64,000 bases of DNA from JAJPHI01 sp035541875 (lineage in GTDB: Bacteria > Desulfobacterota > Binatia > Binatales > Binataceae): NCBI GenBank assembly GCA_035541875.1, contig DATKML010000014.1:62001-126000 (forward strand), written 5' to 3'. Under the pieces are notes generated by a model. The model was given only the letters and a program-made list of their open reading frames with translations. It was not told the DNA's origin and ran no database searches. Each line of letters opens with the position of its first letter. Within the stretch, counting starts at the first letter, position 1. Below, one piece after another: positions 1-8,314 of this stretch. Made by a program: the position numbers and the translations under genes.

Positions 1-873
1 GAATTCAGCGATCATCTGGTCTGGCGTCTGCCTGAAGGGCTGCACCACGCCGAGCGCCGCCGCGCTTTGCATCAGCCGGGCTTGGGCCTCCTTCACGGCT
101 GAAAAATGCTGATCCAAATCCGCTGGGACGTCGGTGAGATCGCCGTTTGCAGGTTTGGGTGGTAGCCCGAGGCCCGCGCGCAACTGATATACCTCTTGTT
201 GGGCCTTTGCGGCTTGCGCTCGCGCGACTGCATAGGATTCCAGGTACTCGTCGTATTGCTGCTGCGCTATCACCTGATTCTTGAGCAGTTGCTGTTCCCG
301 TTGATAGTCAGCCTGCGCTTTGGCGAGCGTCGCGTTCGCAGCTTGTAGAGCCTCGACCTTTGCGTGCAGGTCCGCAACCTGATTGTGAAGCTCTTCCATC
401 GAATGATTCAGGTCGAATCGCTGGCTGCGAGCCAGTGCGGCAAGACCGCGAACTTTGGCCTGCGCGGCGACCAGATCCGCTTGTGCGACTTCAAGCGCTG
501 CCTTCGCGATATCAACTTGAACCCGATACGGCTCCTTATCGAGCTCGACCAGCAAGTTACCCTTGTGGACGCGATTATTGTCGTCCACCAGCACGCGGAT
601 GACCTGACCTTGCACCCGCGGAGCGACGAAAGTCACATGTCCATTCACGTAAGCATCGTCGGTGGAAGCGGTGCGTGAGGCGGTTATCGCCCATGGCACT
701 CCTTTGATCGATGCGAGAAGCAGTAACACTCCACCTGCCGCCCAAAGCCATGGCGGGCGCGACTGAGAAATCGGCACCTGATGCTCGGACTTTGCTGGAG
801 CCGCCTCAGTCGTGGATAGTGTCTGCGGCTCGCGTTCTTCGCCTGTTGCTTCGAAAGACTTCTCGTTCGGCAT
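1..873 (-). CDS. HlyD/EmrA-family membrane fusion protein (3' end cut by window)
   Basis: Periplasmic adaptor of an efflux or secretion system; such proteins link an inner-membrane transporter to an outer-membrane channel. Reading the minus strand from the ATG at 873 gives a charged N-terminus, one membrane segment (residues about 40-55, PPWLWAAGGVLLLLAS), then the barrel-sandwich start 'STDDAYVNGHVTFVAPRVQGQV' split by the family's typical 'VDDNNRVHKGNLLVELD' lipoyl half-motif. A long Ala/Gln/Leu-rich coiled coil follows (about residues 100-230). The frame stays open to base 1, so the C-terminal lipoyl half and beta-barrel lie outside. A GGAAAGGA ribosome site precedes the ATG. The EmrA/HlyD subgroup assignment rests on the DDAYV signature and single N-terminal membrane segment; the partner transporter is not in the window. 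Confidence 0.88.
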   Translation of the reverse strand, partial: MPNEKSFEATGEEREPQTLSTTEAAPAKSEHQVPISQSRPPWLWAAGGVLLLLASIKGVPWAITASRTASTDDAYVNGHVTFVAPRVQGQVIRVLVDDNNRVHKGNLLVELDKEPYRVQVDIAKAALEVAQADLVAAQAKVRGLAALARSQRFDLNHSMEELHNQVADLHAKVEALQAANATLAKAQADYQREQQLLKNQVIAQQQYDEYLESYAVARAQAAKAQQEVYQLRAGLGLPPKPANGDLTDVPADLDQHFSAVKEAQARLMQSAAALGVVQPFRQTPDQMIAEF

Positions 874-1198
874 CAGGACGACGATCCTTTCCAGGGTGTC
901 TCCGGAACATCCTTGATAGAGCTTCCGTAGGTCTTTGGCGGAAGCGGAGCCCGCTAGGACGGCTCGCGGGTGACGCGGGTTCAGTCTCGACAGTGACGAA
1001 AAAGGCCAAACCTTTCAATAGTGGTGTTAATCGGTCCATTGAATCCACATTTCAAGCGGAGGACGGCGAACGAGGCGTCGGAAAAAAGGCGCTTTGTTCT
1101 TTGAGAGGCGTTAGACGTATGCGGAGTTCCGCAAATGGCAGCCCTCCGCTATCTATCAGCTATCCGCGCGCGATCGACTAAAAATTCGCGCGTCTCGC
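874..1198. other. intergenic region, no convincing gene
   Basis: Gap of 325 bases between two minus-strand genes. Short open frames exist on both strands but show no recognisable protein. It should hold the promoter of the HlyD-type gene; no clear -35/-10 pair or terminator hairpin was seen. Confidence 0.5.
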
Positions 1199-2842
1199 TC
1201 AGGCGGGCGAAGCGGATGCCTTTTCCAACACGAACCCTTCGTAATTCTTCGAAGCGACTTCGGCGATACGTTGGAAATAGAGCGGACCGCCCAAATGAAC
1301 GACGAACTGGCGCGGCTTACCCGGGATATTGGCCCCCGTGTACCAGGAATTGGCGAGCGGAAAGAGCGTGTTGTTCGCGATCATCGTTAGCTCGCTGTCC
1401 CAGTTCTGTGCTGCGTTCGGCGTCGGCTCGATAGCTCCCAGCCCATGCTCGCGCAGGTAACGTATGCAGTTCCCTATCCATTGGGATTCAAGTTCGGCGC
1501 CGAGTGGCATGTTGAAAAGCACCGAGGGTGAGCCGGGACCGTGGATCATAAAGAGGTTGGGGAAGTCCGGAATCGTGATACCGAGATAGGAGTCGAAGCG
1601 CTCACGCCATCGGTCTTTGAGACTGACGCCGCCACGTCCGATCGGATTGAGGCGTGTCAGCGCACCGCTGATCGCATCGAAGCCGGTCGCGAGCACCAGC
1701 GTGTCGAGCGGGTGCTCCCCCTTTTCAGTTTGAATACCTGTCCGGGTGATTCGAACAATCGGATCTTTACGCAAATCCACTAGTTCGACGTTGTCGCGAT
1801 TAAAGGTCTCGTAATAACCTTCGTCGAGAAGCTGGCGTTTTGTACCGATGAGGTAGTCAGGCATCAGCTTCGCGGCTGTCTCCGGATTGCGAACGATTGC
1901 GCGGATTTTTTTGCGCACGAATTCGGCAAGGGTGCGGTTAGCTTCCTTGTTGGTGAGAATATCGGAGTAGCTCGCGAAGAGGAGTAGCAGTCCACCGTTC
2001 TGCCATAGCTCTTCGTACACTGCCTCGCGTTGCTCCGGAGAATCTTCAAGCGCCGATCGTGTCGAGGCCGGGTAATGCGACCCGAGCTGCGTCGAATGCA
2101 TCTTCGCCCGAATCGCATCCCAGTTTGCGCGAGCCTGACGAACCACTTCCGGATCGACTGGCCGGTTGCGCGCCGGAATACTGTACTGCGGGGTGCGCTG
2201 GAAGACGGTCAGATGCGCGGCACTCTTGGCGATTACCGGAATTGCCTGCACACCCGACGAGCCGGTACCGATAACACCGACGCGTTTACCCGTGAAAGAG
2301 ACCTCTCCTTCGGGCCATCGCGCTGTGTGATAACACTTGCCCGCGAAGTCTTCGATCCCCGGAATTTGCGGCTTGTAAACCGCGGACAGTGTGCCGACGG
2401 CACAAACCAGAAACTGCGCGGAGACGCGCGCTCCGGCGCTGGTCTCTACGATCCAGCGTTGTGTGCTCTCGTCGTAACGAGCGCCGCTTATCCACGTGTT
2501 GAGCTGAATATCGCGCCGAAGGTCGAAACGATCGGCGACGTGTTCGAGATAGGCGAGGACGGCAGGCTGATCGGGCTGCGTTTCGGCCCAATCGTATTCG
2601 CGAAAGAGTTCGTCCGAGAAGGTGTAGCAATAGAAGGGACCACCTGGAAAATCGACGCGGGCGCCCGGATAGCGGTTCCACCACCAGGTGCCGCCGACGC
2701 CGGCAGCACCTTCATAAAGGCGCACCGAAAGGCCCATCGAGCGCAGATGATGCAGCGCGTAGAGGCCGCCGAAACCGGCGCCGATCACCACGACATCATA
2801 TTGTTCTACTGTTCCCTGCGCCTTTGTCGTCTGTGTTTCCAT
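1199..2842 (-). CDS. Flavin-containing / Baeyer-Villiger-type monooxygenase
   Basis: FAD- and NADPH-dependent oxygenase of the cyclohexanone/steroid monooxygenase family, inserting oxygen next to ketones or oxidising soft nucleophiles. Visible motifs: FAD-binding GAGFGG at residues 21-26, the family's GTWWWNRYPGARVD at 51-64, the Baeyer-Villiger fingerprint FAGKCYHTARWP at 166-177 (FxGxxxHxxxWP), NADPH-binding GTGSSG at 192-197, and a late LATGFD motif. The length of 547 aa is normal for the class. The ATG at 2842 follows GGAGAAGATC, a good ribosome site. It stands alone on the minus strand upstream of the efflux adaptor gene. The substrate cannot be told from sequence. Confidence 0.93.
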   Translation of the reverse strand: METQTTKAQGTVEQYDVVVIGAGFGGLYALHHLRSMGLSVRLYEGAAGVGGTWWWNRYPGARVDFPGGPFYCYTFSDELFREYDWAETQPDQPAVLAYLEHVADRFDLRRDIQLNTWISGARYDESTQRWIVETSAGARVSAQFLVCAVGTLSAVYKPQIPGIEDFAGKCYHTARWPEGEVSFTGKRVGVIGTGSSGVQAIPVIAKSAAHLTVFQRTPQYSIPARNRPVDPEVVRQARANWDAIRAKMHSTQLGSHYPASTRSALEDSPEQREAVYEELWQNGGLLLLFASYSDILTNKEANRTLAEFVRKKIRAIVRNPETAAKLMPDYLIGTKRQLLDEGYYETFNRDNVELVDLRKDPIVRITRTGIQTEKGEHPLDTLVLATGFDAISGALTRLNPIGRGGVSLKDRWRERFDSYLGITIPDFPNLFMIHGPGSPSVLFNMPLGAELESQWIGNCIRYLREHGLGAIEPTPNAAQNWDSELTMIANNTLFPLANSWYTGANIPGKPRQFVVHLGGPLYFQRIAEVASKNYEGFVLEKASASPA

Positions 2843-3070
2843 GATCTTCTCCGAACTCCGACAGCTCGCTTGATTAGGAACCTGTCATTTACCGAACGCT
2901 GAACAATTTATCATCCAAGAGGTCTTGCTTTGGAGCTTCGAGAAGGTCCCTAGATTTTTTCAACTGCGTGCGATTCGCGTCAGCCGTGGAAGGTCGGTCG
3001 GCCCCGGAATTCTCGAATTTCGCCTTGCCGAGATCGCCGAGATTAGGGTTTGTGCAAGCGCCAGCCGCCC

Positions 3071-5362
3071 TTATCGCGGAACGCTAACCATCCCGGCAAA
3101 GCCAGGTAAGGGGAGTCTGACGCTGATTCGCGTACCTTCTCTCGGTTTCGCGTCGATCGAGATGTTCCCGTTGAGGATGCGCACTCGCTCTCTCATGCTC
3201 GCGAGTCCGAGTCCCGTTTGCTCTGACGAGGGATCGAAGCCTTTGCCCGAGTCGGCGATCACCATCTCGATAAATCCGGGTGATCCGTCGAGCGTAATAG
3301 ACGCGCTGGTGGCTTGTGCGTGCTTGGCCACATTGTGGAGCGCCGCCTGGGCGACCCGATACACACACGAAGCAATTTCCTTGGGAAGCTCATCCGGTAT
3401 TCCCCGTGCGTTGAAGGTCACCGGCACACTCAGCCATTGATTGGAGGCTTCGAAGGTATTTTGTTCGAAGCCGAGTTGTTCGAAACAGAGTTGCTCCAGC
3501 GCCTTCACGAGCCCGAGATCATCGAGGATCGAAGCGTGCATCTGATGAGAAATCTGGCGGATACTCTCTGTGACTGAGCTAAGCTTCTCCCGATAGCTAC
3601 TTAAACGCGACTTCCACTCTCGCGAGCATCGGCGCCGACCGGAGTCGATACTTATATCCATCGACAGCACGGCGAGTCGCTGGGAAATATCGTCGTGCAG
3701 TTCCCGCGCGATCCGTCGCGCCTCTTCATCTCGTGCCGCCTCTAGCGCTGCACGTACGCTGTTGAGGCGCAGTTCGGCTTCGGCGCGCTTGCGCAGGGTA
3801 ATATCTTCGGCGAAGACCACGATACCGGCGGGCTCACCACCGGGTCGCGTAAGGAACCTGGTATAGTGCACGGCAACGTCGATAACCGAACCGTCTTTGC
3901 GGATTCGTTGAACCTCGACACGTTGCGTATTGCCGTTCAGCGCCCCTGCTAACATCTGATGAAACTTTTCGCGCTGGTCTGCCGGGATCGCGGGGCTTAC
4001 ATGGCCGATAGCTTCCGCAGCCGTATAGCCGAACATCTCTTCTCCGGCGCGATTCAGGCTGGTGAGCCTGCCGTCAGGGTCCATCGTTGCGATCGCCAGT
4101 GGTGATGATTCAATCACCGCTCGCAGTTGCTCGTCGGTATTCTGGAGGATTTCCTGCAGACGTTGCTCGAGGATACGGCGCTCCGTGACATCGCTGACGG
4201 CGCCGACCATCCGCAGCGGCGCTCCGCTTTGATCGCGTACGGCCGCTGCGCGACTTCGGAGCCAGCGATAATCGCCATCCTTGGTGCGTAAGCGGTACTG
4301 AATATCAAATGGAGCATCGTCTTTCAGATGGGCTTGGAGATGAACCAGTGCGTCGGGTCGGTCTTCCGGATGAATGCGCGCGGTCCAGGTCTCGTTGTCG
4401 AAGGTCATTTCGCCGGGCTCGAAACCCAACATTTCGAACGCACGGTCGGAGAAATACAGCTCGCCGGTGAGCAGATTCCAATCCCAAATACCGTCGCTGG
4501 CACCGCGCACAGCCAGTTGGAATCGCTCTTCGCTGGCCCGGACCTCCCTATCGGCCTCTTGCTGGAGGGTCAAATCTTCGGCGGCAATCATAATTCCACC
4601 GATTTCTCCGCTGATCTCCCGCCAAGGCTGAAGCTCCCACTTAATCCACTGAACCCGGCCGTCACTGTGCATGATTGCTTCGCTGTTCGATTTGAATGAC
4701 TCGCCGGCGAGACCCCGGCGATGCCATTCCCTCCAGCGCTTCGGCGTGTCCGGGAAAATCTCGTAATGGGTGCGACCGGTCGGGTCGCCATCGATCCTGA
4801 AATCCTGGAGCCAACGACGGCTCGCGACCAGATACCGCATCCGTTGGTCGAAGATAGCGATCGCACCGGGAGCGTGCTGAACAAATAGGCGAAACCACTG
4901 CGCCCGCTTGGCTATCGAGCTTTCAGCCACGAGCACATCGCACATTATTCCGGCATCAGTCTCGAAATAATGAAGTGCAACGTCGGCCGGAAAATCGCTG
5001 CCATCCTTGCGCCGCCCGAGAGTCTTGGTGCCCGAGAAGAACTGGTGATCGCATCCGTCCTGAACCGGCTTATTGGGGTTGTCGGGGTACTTTCGTTTCA
5101 AGATTGGAAGCAGCATCTCGATAGTTTGCCCGATCAGTTCGTCCTGAGTGTAGCCGAAGATGGCCAGCGCGCCTGCGTTGGCGCGTAGGATTATTCCCGC
5201 CCCATCGAGTGTGAGCACGCCCTCATTGGTGGCCTCAAGAAAGGTCGCGAGCAATTGCTCGCGCTGCTCGGCTTGCGCTCGCAAGCGCGCGATTTCAGCC
5301 TTGAGAAAAGCTGGATCGTCAGGAAGGTCCGTAGCCGTGTCGATACGCCGATTGAGATCCAT
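3071..5362 (-). CDS. Multi-PAS sensor histidine kinase, HisKA_3 (NarX/UhpB) type
   Basis: Cytoplasmic sensor kinase of 763 aa. A short coiled coil (residues 18-40) is followed by about four PAS/PAC domains (about 40-155, 160-270, 280-400 and 410-535; several keep the 'GYT..E.IG' and 'GRR.DGS..P' PAS signatures). Then comes a HisKA_3 dimerisation domain with the H-box ARRIARELHDDISQRL (phospho-His about 557) and a HATPase_c domain with N-box HNVAKHAQA and G-boxes DSGKGFD and GLGLASMRERV. No membrane segment is evident, so the signal is probably intracellular (redox, haem or small ligand). HisKA_3 kinases normally signal to LuxR-type regulators; none lies adjacent, so the partner is unknown. 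Confidence 0.93.
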   Translation of the reverse strand: MDLNRRIDTATDLPDDPAFLKAEIARLRAQAEQREQLLATFLEATNEGVLTLDGAGIILRANAGALAIFGYTQDELIGQTIEMLLPILKRKYPDNPNKPVQDGCDHQFFSGTKTLGRRKDGSDFPADVALHYFETDAGIMCDVLVAESSIAKRAQWFRLFVQHAPGAIAIFDQRMRYLVASRRWLQDFRIDGDPTGRTHYEIFPDTPKRWREWHRRGLAGESFKSNSEAIMHSDGRVQWIKWELQPWREISGEIGGIMIAAEDLTLQQEADREVRASEERFQLAVRGASDGIWDWNLLTGELYFSDRAFEMLGFEPGEMTFDNETWTARIHPEDRPDALVHLQAHLKDDAPFDIQYRLRTKDGDYRWLRSRAAAVRDQSGAPLRMVGAVSDVTERRILEQRLQEILQNTDEQLRAVIESSPLAIATMDPDGRLTSLNRAGEEMFGYTAAEAIGHVSPAIPADQREKFHQMLAGALNGNTQRVEVQRIRKDGSVIDVAVHYTRFLTRPGGEPAGIVVFAEDITLRKRAEAELRLNSVRAALEAARDEEARRIARELHDDISQRLAVLSMDISIDSGRRRCSREWKSRLSSYREKLSSVTESIRQISHQMHASILDDLGLVKALEQLCFEQLGFEQNTFEASNQWLSVPVTFNARGIPDELPKEIASCVYRVAQAALHNVAKHAQATSASITLDGSPGFIEMVIADSGKGFDPSSEQTGLGLASMRERVRILNGNISIDAKPREGTRISVRLPLPGFAGMVSVPR

Positions 5363-5552
5363 TGCTCAAATCTCTCCCAGCTTGATGCAGACTAATTAAG
5401 CCACGAGCCAGCCAATCGAGGCTAGTCTGCGGAGAAATTGTGCACAATTAGCTCAGTAGGCAACAATCAATCCGCCTTCCATCTATCAGGCTGAGATCGG
5501 TCTCTCAGAGAGCATACAAAATCAAATCCTGGCGAGGGTCGGCGTCTGGTGA

Positions 5553-5568
5553 TTGGCGGAGGGGGTGG
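5553..5568. repeat. Left attachment repeat of the genomic island
   Basis: The sequence TTGGCGGAGGGGGTGG is identical to the 16 bases at 31249-31264, which form the 3' acceptor/T-arm end of the tRNA-Ser gene plus one base. The match ends abruptly on the right (CTCTCAC here against GATTTGA in the tRNA). This fits the displaced copy of a tRNA 3' end created by P4-type integrase insertion. Confidence 0.85.
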
Positions 5569-5932
5569 CTCTCACATTGCCGCTAAAACTCTTGGTTTGA
5601 TAAGGGTACTTTCGTTCAGTACGTTGTTGTTACCCCCAAATTTACCCCCGACCGGCTACTGTGTGCAAAGCTCTGTAGGGCAAGTTCTGGAACGATAAGA
5701 AAAAAAGGTTGTTCTCGAAGTTTCTCTGCTAGGCCCCACCCATGCGGCACCGATTTGGCACTAAGGGCGACACGAGCCATACCGAGATTGATGGAGAGTC
5801 CCCACAAAAGTCCCCACGGTCTCAGACTCGCCGGTAGCCCCAAAAAGGGGTACATCGTCACCCTTGAAAGCCGCCCGATCAAAAGGAAAATTCTGCACTT
5901 GAGAAAATTATCGCTAACAATCGACACCCAGC
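5569..5932. other. Left end of island, no convincing gene
   Basis: Non-coding except for a weak 103-codon minus-strand frame (5616-5927) with no recognisable domain. It holds the TTACCCCC pair at 5630-5649 and a short direct repeat AAGTCCCCAC near 5800-5820. The stretch probably serves recombination (attachment arm) rather than coding. Confidence 0.5.
5630..5649. repeat. Paired TTACCCCC motifs, possible integrase arm sites (left)
   Basis: TTACCCCC occurs at 5630-5637 and again at 5642-5649, separated by AAAT. The same octamer occurs twice in the same orientation near the other end (31127-31144). Tyrosine integrases of this type bind short repeated arm sites flanking the core; that reading is inference. 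Confidence 0.45.
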
Positions 5933-6202
5933 CTAGCGATTGTCCAAGAGGTGCTTTAGCTCCTCGATTGACCGTTCGAGTCCTTCGACCCGCTCATCGA
6001 CCTTGGCGAGTCCCCCACTAAGCGCAAGAAGGAGTCGTTGGCTACCATTGCCAGCGTTTTCGACGACGGTCGCTATTCCAGCGAAGACAATGAAGCCCAA
6101 AACCCATCGCCACCAATCGTCGCGCACGTGCTCCGCGTTCATAAGAACGTCCGACACGGCTATCCCTGTAAATACCCCAAGAGCTTCGTAAATCCATTTC
6201 AT
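5933..6202 (-). CDS. Small membrane protein with C-terminal coiled coil, unknown function
   Basis: Not recognised. From the ATG at 6202 it gives 89 aa: an N-terminal hydrophobic stretch (residues 3-20), a second membrane segment around WWRWVLGFIVFAGIATVV (28-46), then a heptad-like tail (LAKVDERVEGLERSIEELKHLLD). A GGGAG sequence lies 12 bases upstream of this ATG; an upstream ATG at 6274 would extend it by 24 residues without obvious gain. It is the first gene inside the left end of the island, isolated on the minus strand. Confidence 0.55.
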   Translation of the reverse strand: MKWIYEALGVFTGIAVSDVLMNAEHVRDDWWRWVLGFIVFAGIATVVENAGNGSQRLLLALSGGLAKVDERVEGLERSIEELKHLLDNR

Positions 6203-6651
6203 ATAAGGTTTGTCTCCCGTCCGTATGGCATCATGCAAAATCAATATCGACCGCTGAGCAGAGGCAAGGGGCATTGATCCGGTTGCACGACACCTGCGCT
6301 TGGGACGAAGCGCGGCGGTTCCCGACCCCTGGGGGCGACCCCCACCGGAGGCTGGACAACCGTTGATCGGGTTCGATCAAAATAAAAAAATTATGCAACC
6401 CGGTTCGTACCGGAGCGTTCAGAGGTGGCTCAAGGTCCGACGCCTCCTGTCAAACAGGACGGTTCGCATCGAACGACGAAATGGTAAGGGCGATAGCGAC
6501 AATCGCCGCCTGCACCGCGAGACCCTCCACTTGGTCACTGGTGAATTTTGGCGTCTGGCGAGACGGCAGAGCCCGCCCTGCTTAAGGAAAAGTCCAAGCT
6601 GGACTTAACCAAGGGCGAGTACCCCGCTCGTTCATTTGCTAAAATCCAGCA
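6203..6651. other. Intergenic stretch with one short hairpin
   Basis: No convincing gene. A 7-bp inverted repeat (AAGTCCA-AGC-TGGACTT) at 6590-6606 could form a small hairpin 45 bases before the next gene. Open frames here have no family resemblance. Confidence 0.45.
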
Positions 6652-7014
6652 ATGCCTCATTTCACCACCGAGACGGCGCGAAAGGCGCGGCAGCGGAAGG
6701 CTGGCTTAGCGGCCGCTCGCTACTGGCAACAACATGACTTCGCGAACCTAGAGCGAGCACGCCAGCAGAGAAGCCTCAATGCTGCGAGACGGCGGGCCGA
6801 GCGTCTACAACGCGAAGCCGAGCAACGGCACAATCTTATCTTCCCGCACGGGGTGGCGTTCGTTTGGTACTGCAGCTGCGGGCTTATCGGTCACGGTGAG
6901 AAGACTGTGGTCCCAATTCATCGTGAGGCGCTCGGATTTGATCCGCCCGGATCTTCGGGTTCCTATATCGTGAAGGTTCCGACAGGTAGACTTTGGGTCG
7001 GTGAGACAGATTAG
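6652..7014 (+). CDS. Hypothetical basic protein upstream of SRAP gene
   Basis: Function unknown. The 120-aa product has a very basic, Arg/Gln/Ala-rich helical N-terminal half (residues 1-65, e.g. RARQQRSLNAARRRAERLQREAEQ split here) and a compact C-terminal half with two cysteines in VWYCSCGLIGHGEK, which could bind a metal only with additional ligands. It ends 15 bases before the SRAP gene, so the two are probably co-transcribed. A second basic-N-terminus gene precedes the second SRAP locus at 10885-11319 and also ends in a Cys-pair region (PGVPCPACGWQWG). The pairing therefore looks like a repeated two-gene cassette. Confidence 0.65.
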   Translation: MPHFTTETARKARQRKAGLAAARYWQQHDFANLERARQQRSLNAARRRAERLQREAEQRHNLIFPHGVAFVWYCSCGLIGHGEKTVVPIHREALGFDPPGSSGSYIVKVPTGRLWVGETD

Positions 7015-7029
7015 GTTGGGCCGTCCTCT

Positions 7030-7674
7030 ATGTGCGGGCGCATCACCTTAACGCGGCCAAACTTCGAGTCGATCGCAAGCGAATTGAACGTGCAGCCGAT
7101 GAACTATCGCGGTATGCCGATCTTCAAGCCACGGTACAACGCTGCGCCGACCGATATTCTGCCGATTCTGACGCTTGATAAGGGCGAGCGGCACATCTCG
7201 CCAATGACGTGGGGTACAACCCCGAAGAACCGACGCGGGATCGTAATCAACTGGCGATCCGAAAGCTTCCCGCCCCGCGCTCCACGCTGTGGCGTGATTA
7301 CAGACGGCTTTTACGAGTGGTCCGGTCCGAAGGAAGCGCGCCAGCCGCATTGGTTCCATCGACCGGACCATGGGCTCATCATCCTGGCCGGAATGTGGAA
7401 AATGCAGGAGCAGAAGGATGGCGGTTTCGTCCAGTCGTTTGTGGTGCTGACTACCAGCCCCAATGCGTTGATGGCACCAATACACAATCGCATGCCCGTC
7501 GTTCTCAAAGAGGCGCATTTCGACGAATGGCTGGACACAAAGACACCGGAATCCGCATTGCGCTCGATGCTGCGACCCGCGCCAGAGGATTGGTTAGTTG
7601 CGGATAACGCATCGCCGCTGGTAAACAGCGTCAAGAACGACAGCGCGGAGCTGCTCGCTGGATTACTCGATTAG
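7030..7674 (+). CDS. SRAP-domain protein (YedK/HMCES family)
   Basis: SOS-response-associated peptidase-like protein. Family members form a covalent thiazolidine crosslink with abasic sites in single-stranded DNA through the N-terminal Cys2 and so shield them. All expected residues are visible: Cys2 in MCGRITL, Asn74 in INWRSES, Glu96 in DGFYEW and His152 in PIHNRMP. The 214-aa length is normal. The ATG must be the start because Cys2 has to be exposed after Met removal. It lies 15 bases downstream of a small basic protein gene. A decayed paralogue lies at 11322-11974. On a mobile element such a protein may protect ssDNA intermediates during replication or transfer, which is inference. Confidence 0.93.
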   Translation: MCGRITLTRPNFESIASELNVQPMNYRGMPIFKPRYNAAPTDILPILTLDKGERHISPMTWGTTPKNRRGIVINWRSESFPPRAPRCGVITDGFYEWSGPKEARQPHWFHRPDHGLIILAGMWKMQEQKDGGFVQSFVVLTTSPNALMAPIHNRMPVVLKEAHFDEWLDTKTPESALRSMLRPAPEDWLVADNASPLVNSVKNDSAELLAGLLD

Positions 7675-8314
7675 TCGACCGCTGTTGCTGGGAGTGCGAT
7701 TGGACAGTGGCGCCTCTACCCACCACCATATCGTCACGCTGTTTTTCGTGAATGCCGATCCCATTGATTCTTAGTGATTCTTGGGAAAATAGCCGCTAAA
7801 TTAGCTTTATTTCAGCTATATATTCCTTTTTGCAATTCCTAGGTTAATCTGAAGGGGGCTCCAATCTAATTCATTTAGCGAATCCTTGAGGCACAGTTTC
7901 CGTCAAAGGAGAACACCGTAGATCCGCAAACCTTAGGTCCTTTGGTTCTGACTCGCCAGACTCCTTGACTCCCGGACCGGCTCGAACCAGTAACGCAACT
8001 TCGTTAATTGGGGCTTGCCTACTTGTGCGGCTCATCTTTCTAGATCAGAATTCGGACAAATGTCCTGTGCTGAGAAGTTGCTTGGAATAGGACGAAGGTG
8101 TTAAAAGCGCGTGCCGGGAGGAAAGTAGGCCGTGGTGGAGAAAAAGATTGACGCAAACGCGCGTAAACACGCAGGCGCGGTTGGCTGGCTTGGGACATCA
8201 GGATATCAAACTATTGTTACCAGTTCGGCCAGATTATCGGTAAATTCCGATCGCATTTCCAAGAAGGGGGCCGGTTCAAAACTAAAGCAGAAAAAGGGCT
8301 GACCGGAACGCCAG
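7675..8314. other. 640-base AT-richer gap, possible gene remnant
   Basis: No intact gene seen. The centre (7740-7900) is visibly AT-richer than the surroundings. Near 8170-8215 one plus-strand frame reads LAGLGHQDIKLLLPV, resembling the 'LGHxDIxTT' box of tyrosine recombinases but lacking the catalytic tyrosine; it may be an integrase relic. Otherwise nothing recognised. Confidence 0.4.

Noticed and set aside
2030..2902. Long open frame on the plus strand opposite the monooxygenase gene
   Set aside because: It is antisense to a gene with full family motifs and has no recognisable domain; high GC makes such shadow frames common.
7978..7995. T-loop-like TGGTTCGAGCC on the minus strand, possible tRNA fragment
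   Set aside because: No acceptor, D-arm or anticodon arm can be built around it.
8150..8215. Tyrosine-recombinase-like LGHQDIK fragment
   Set aside because: Too short and without catalytic residues around it to list as a pseudogene; mentioned only in the gap entry.
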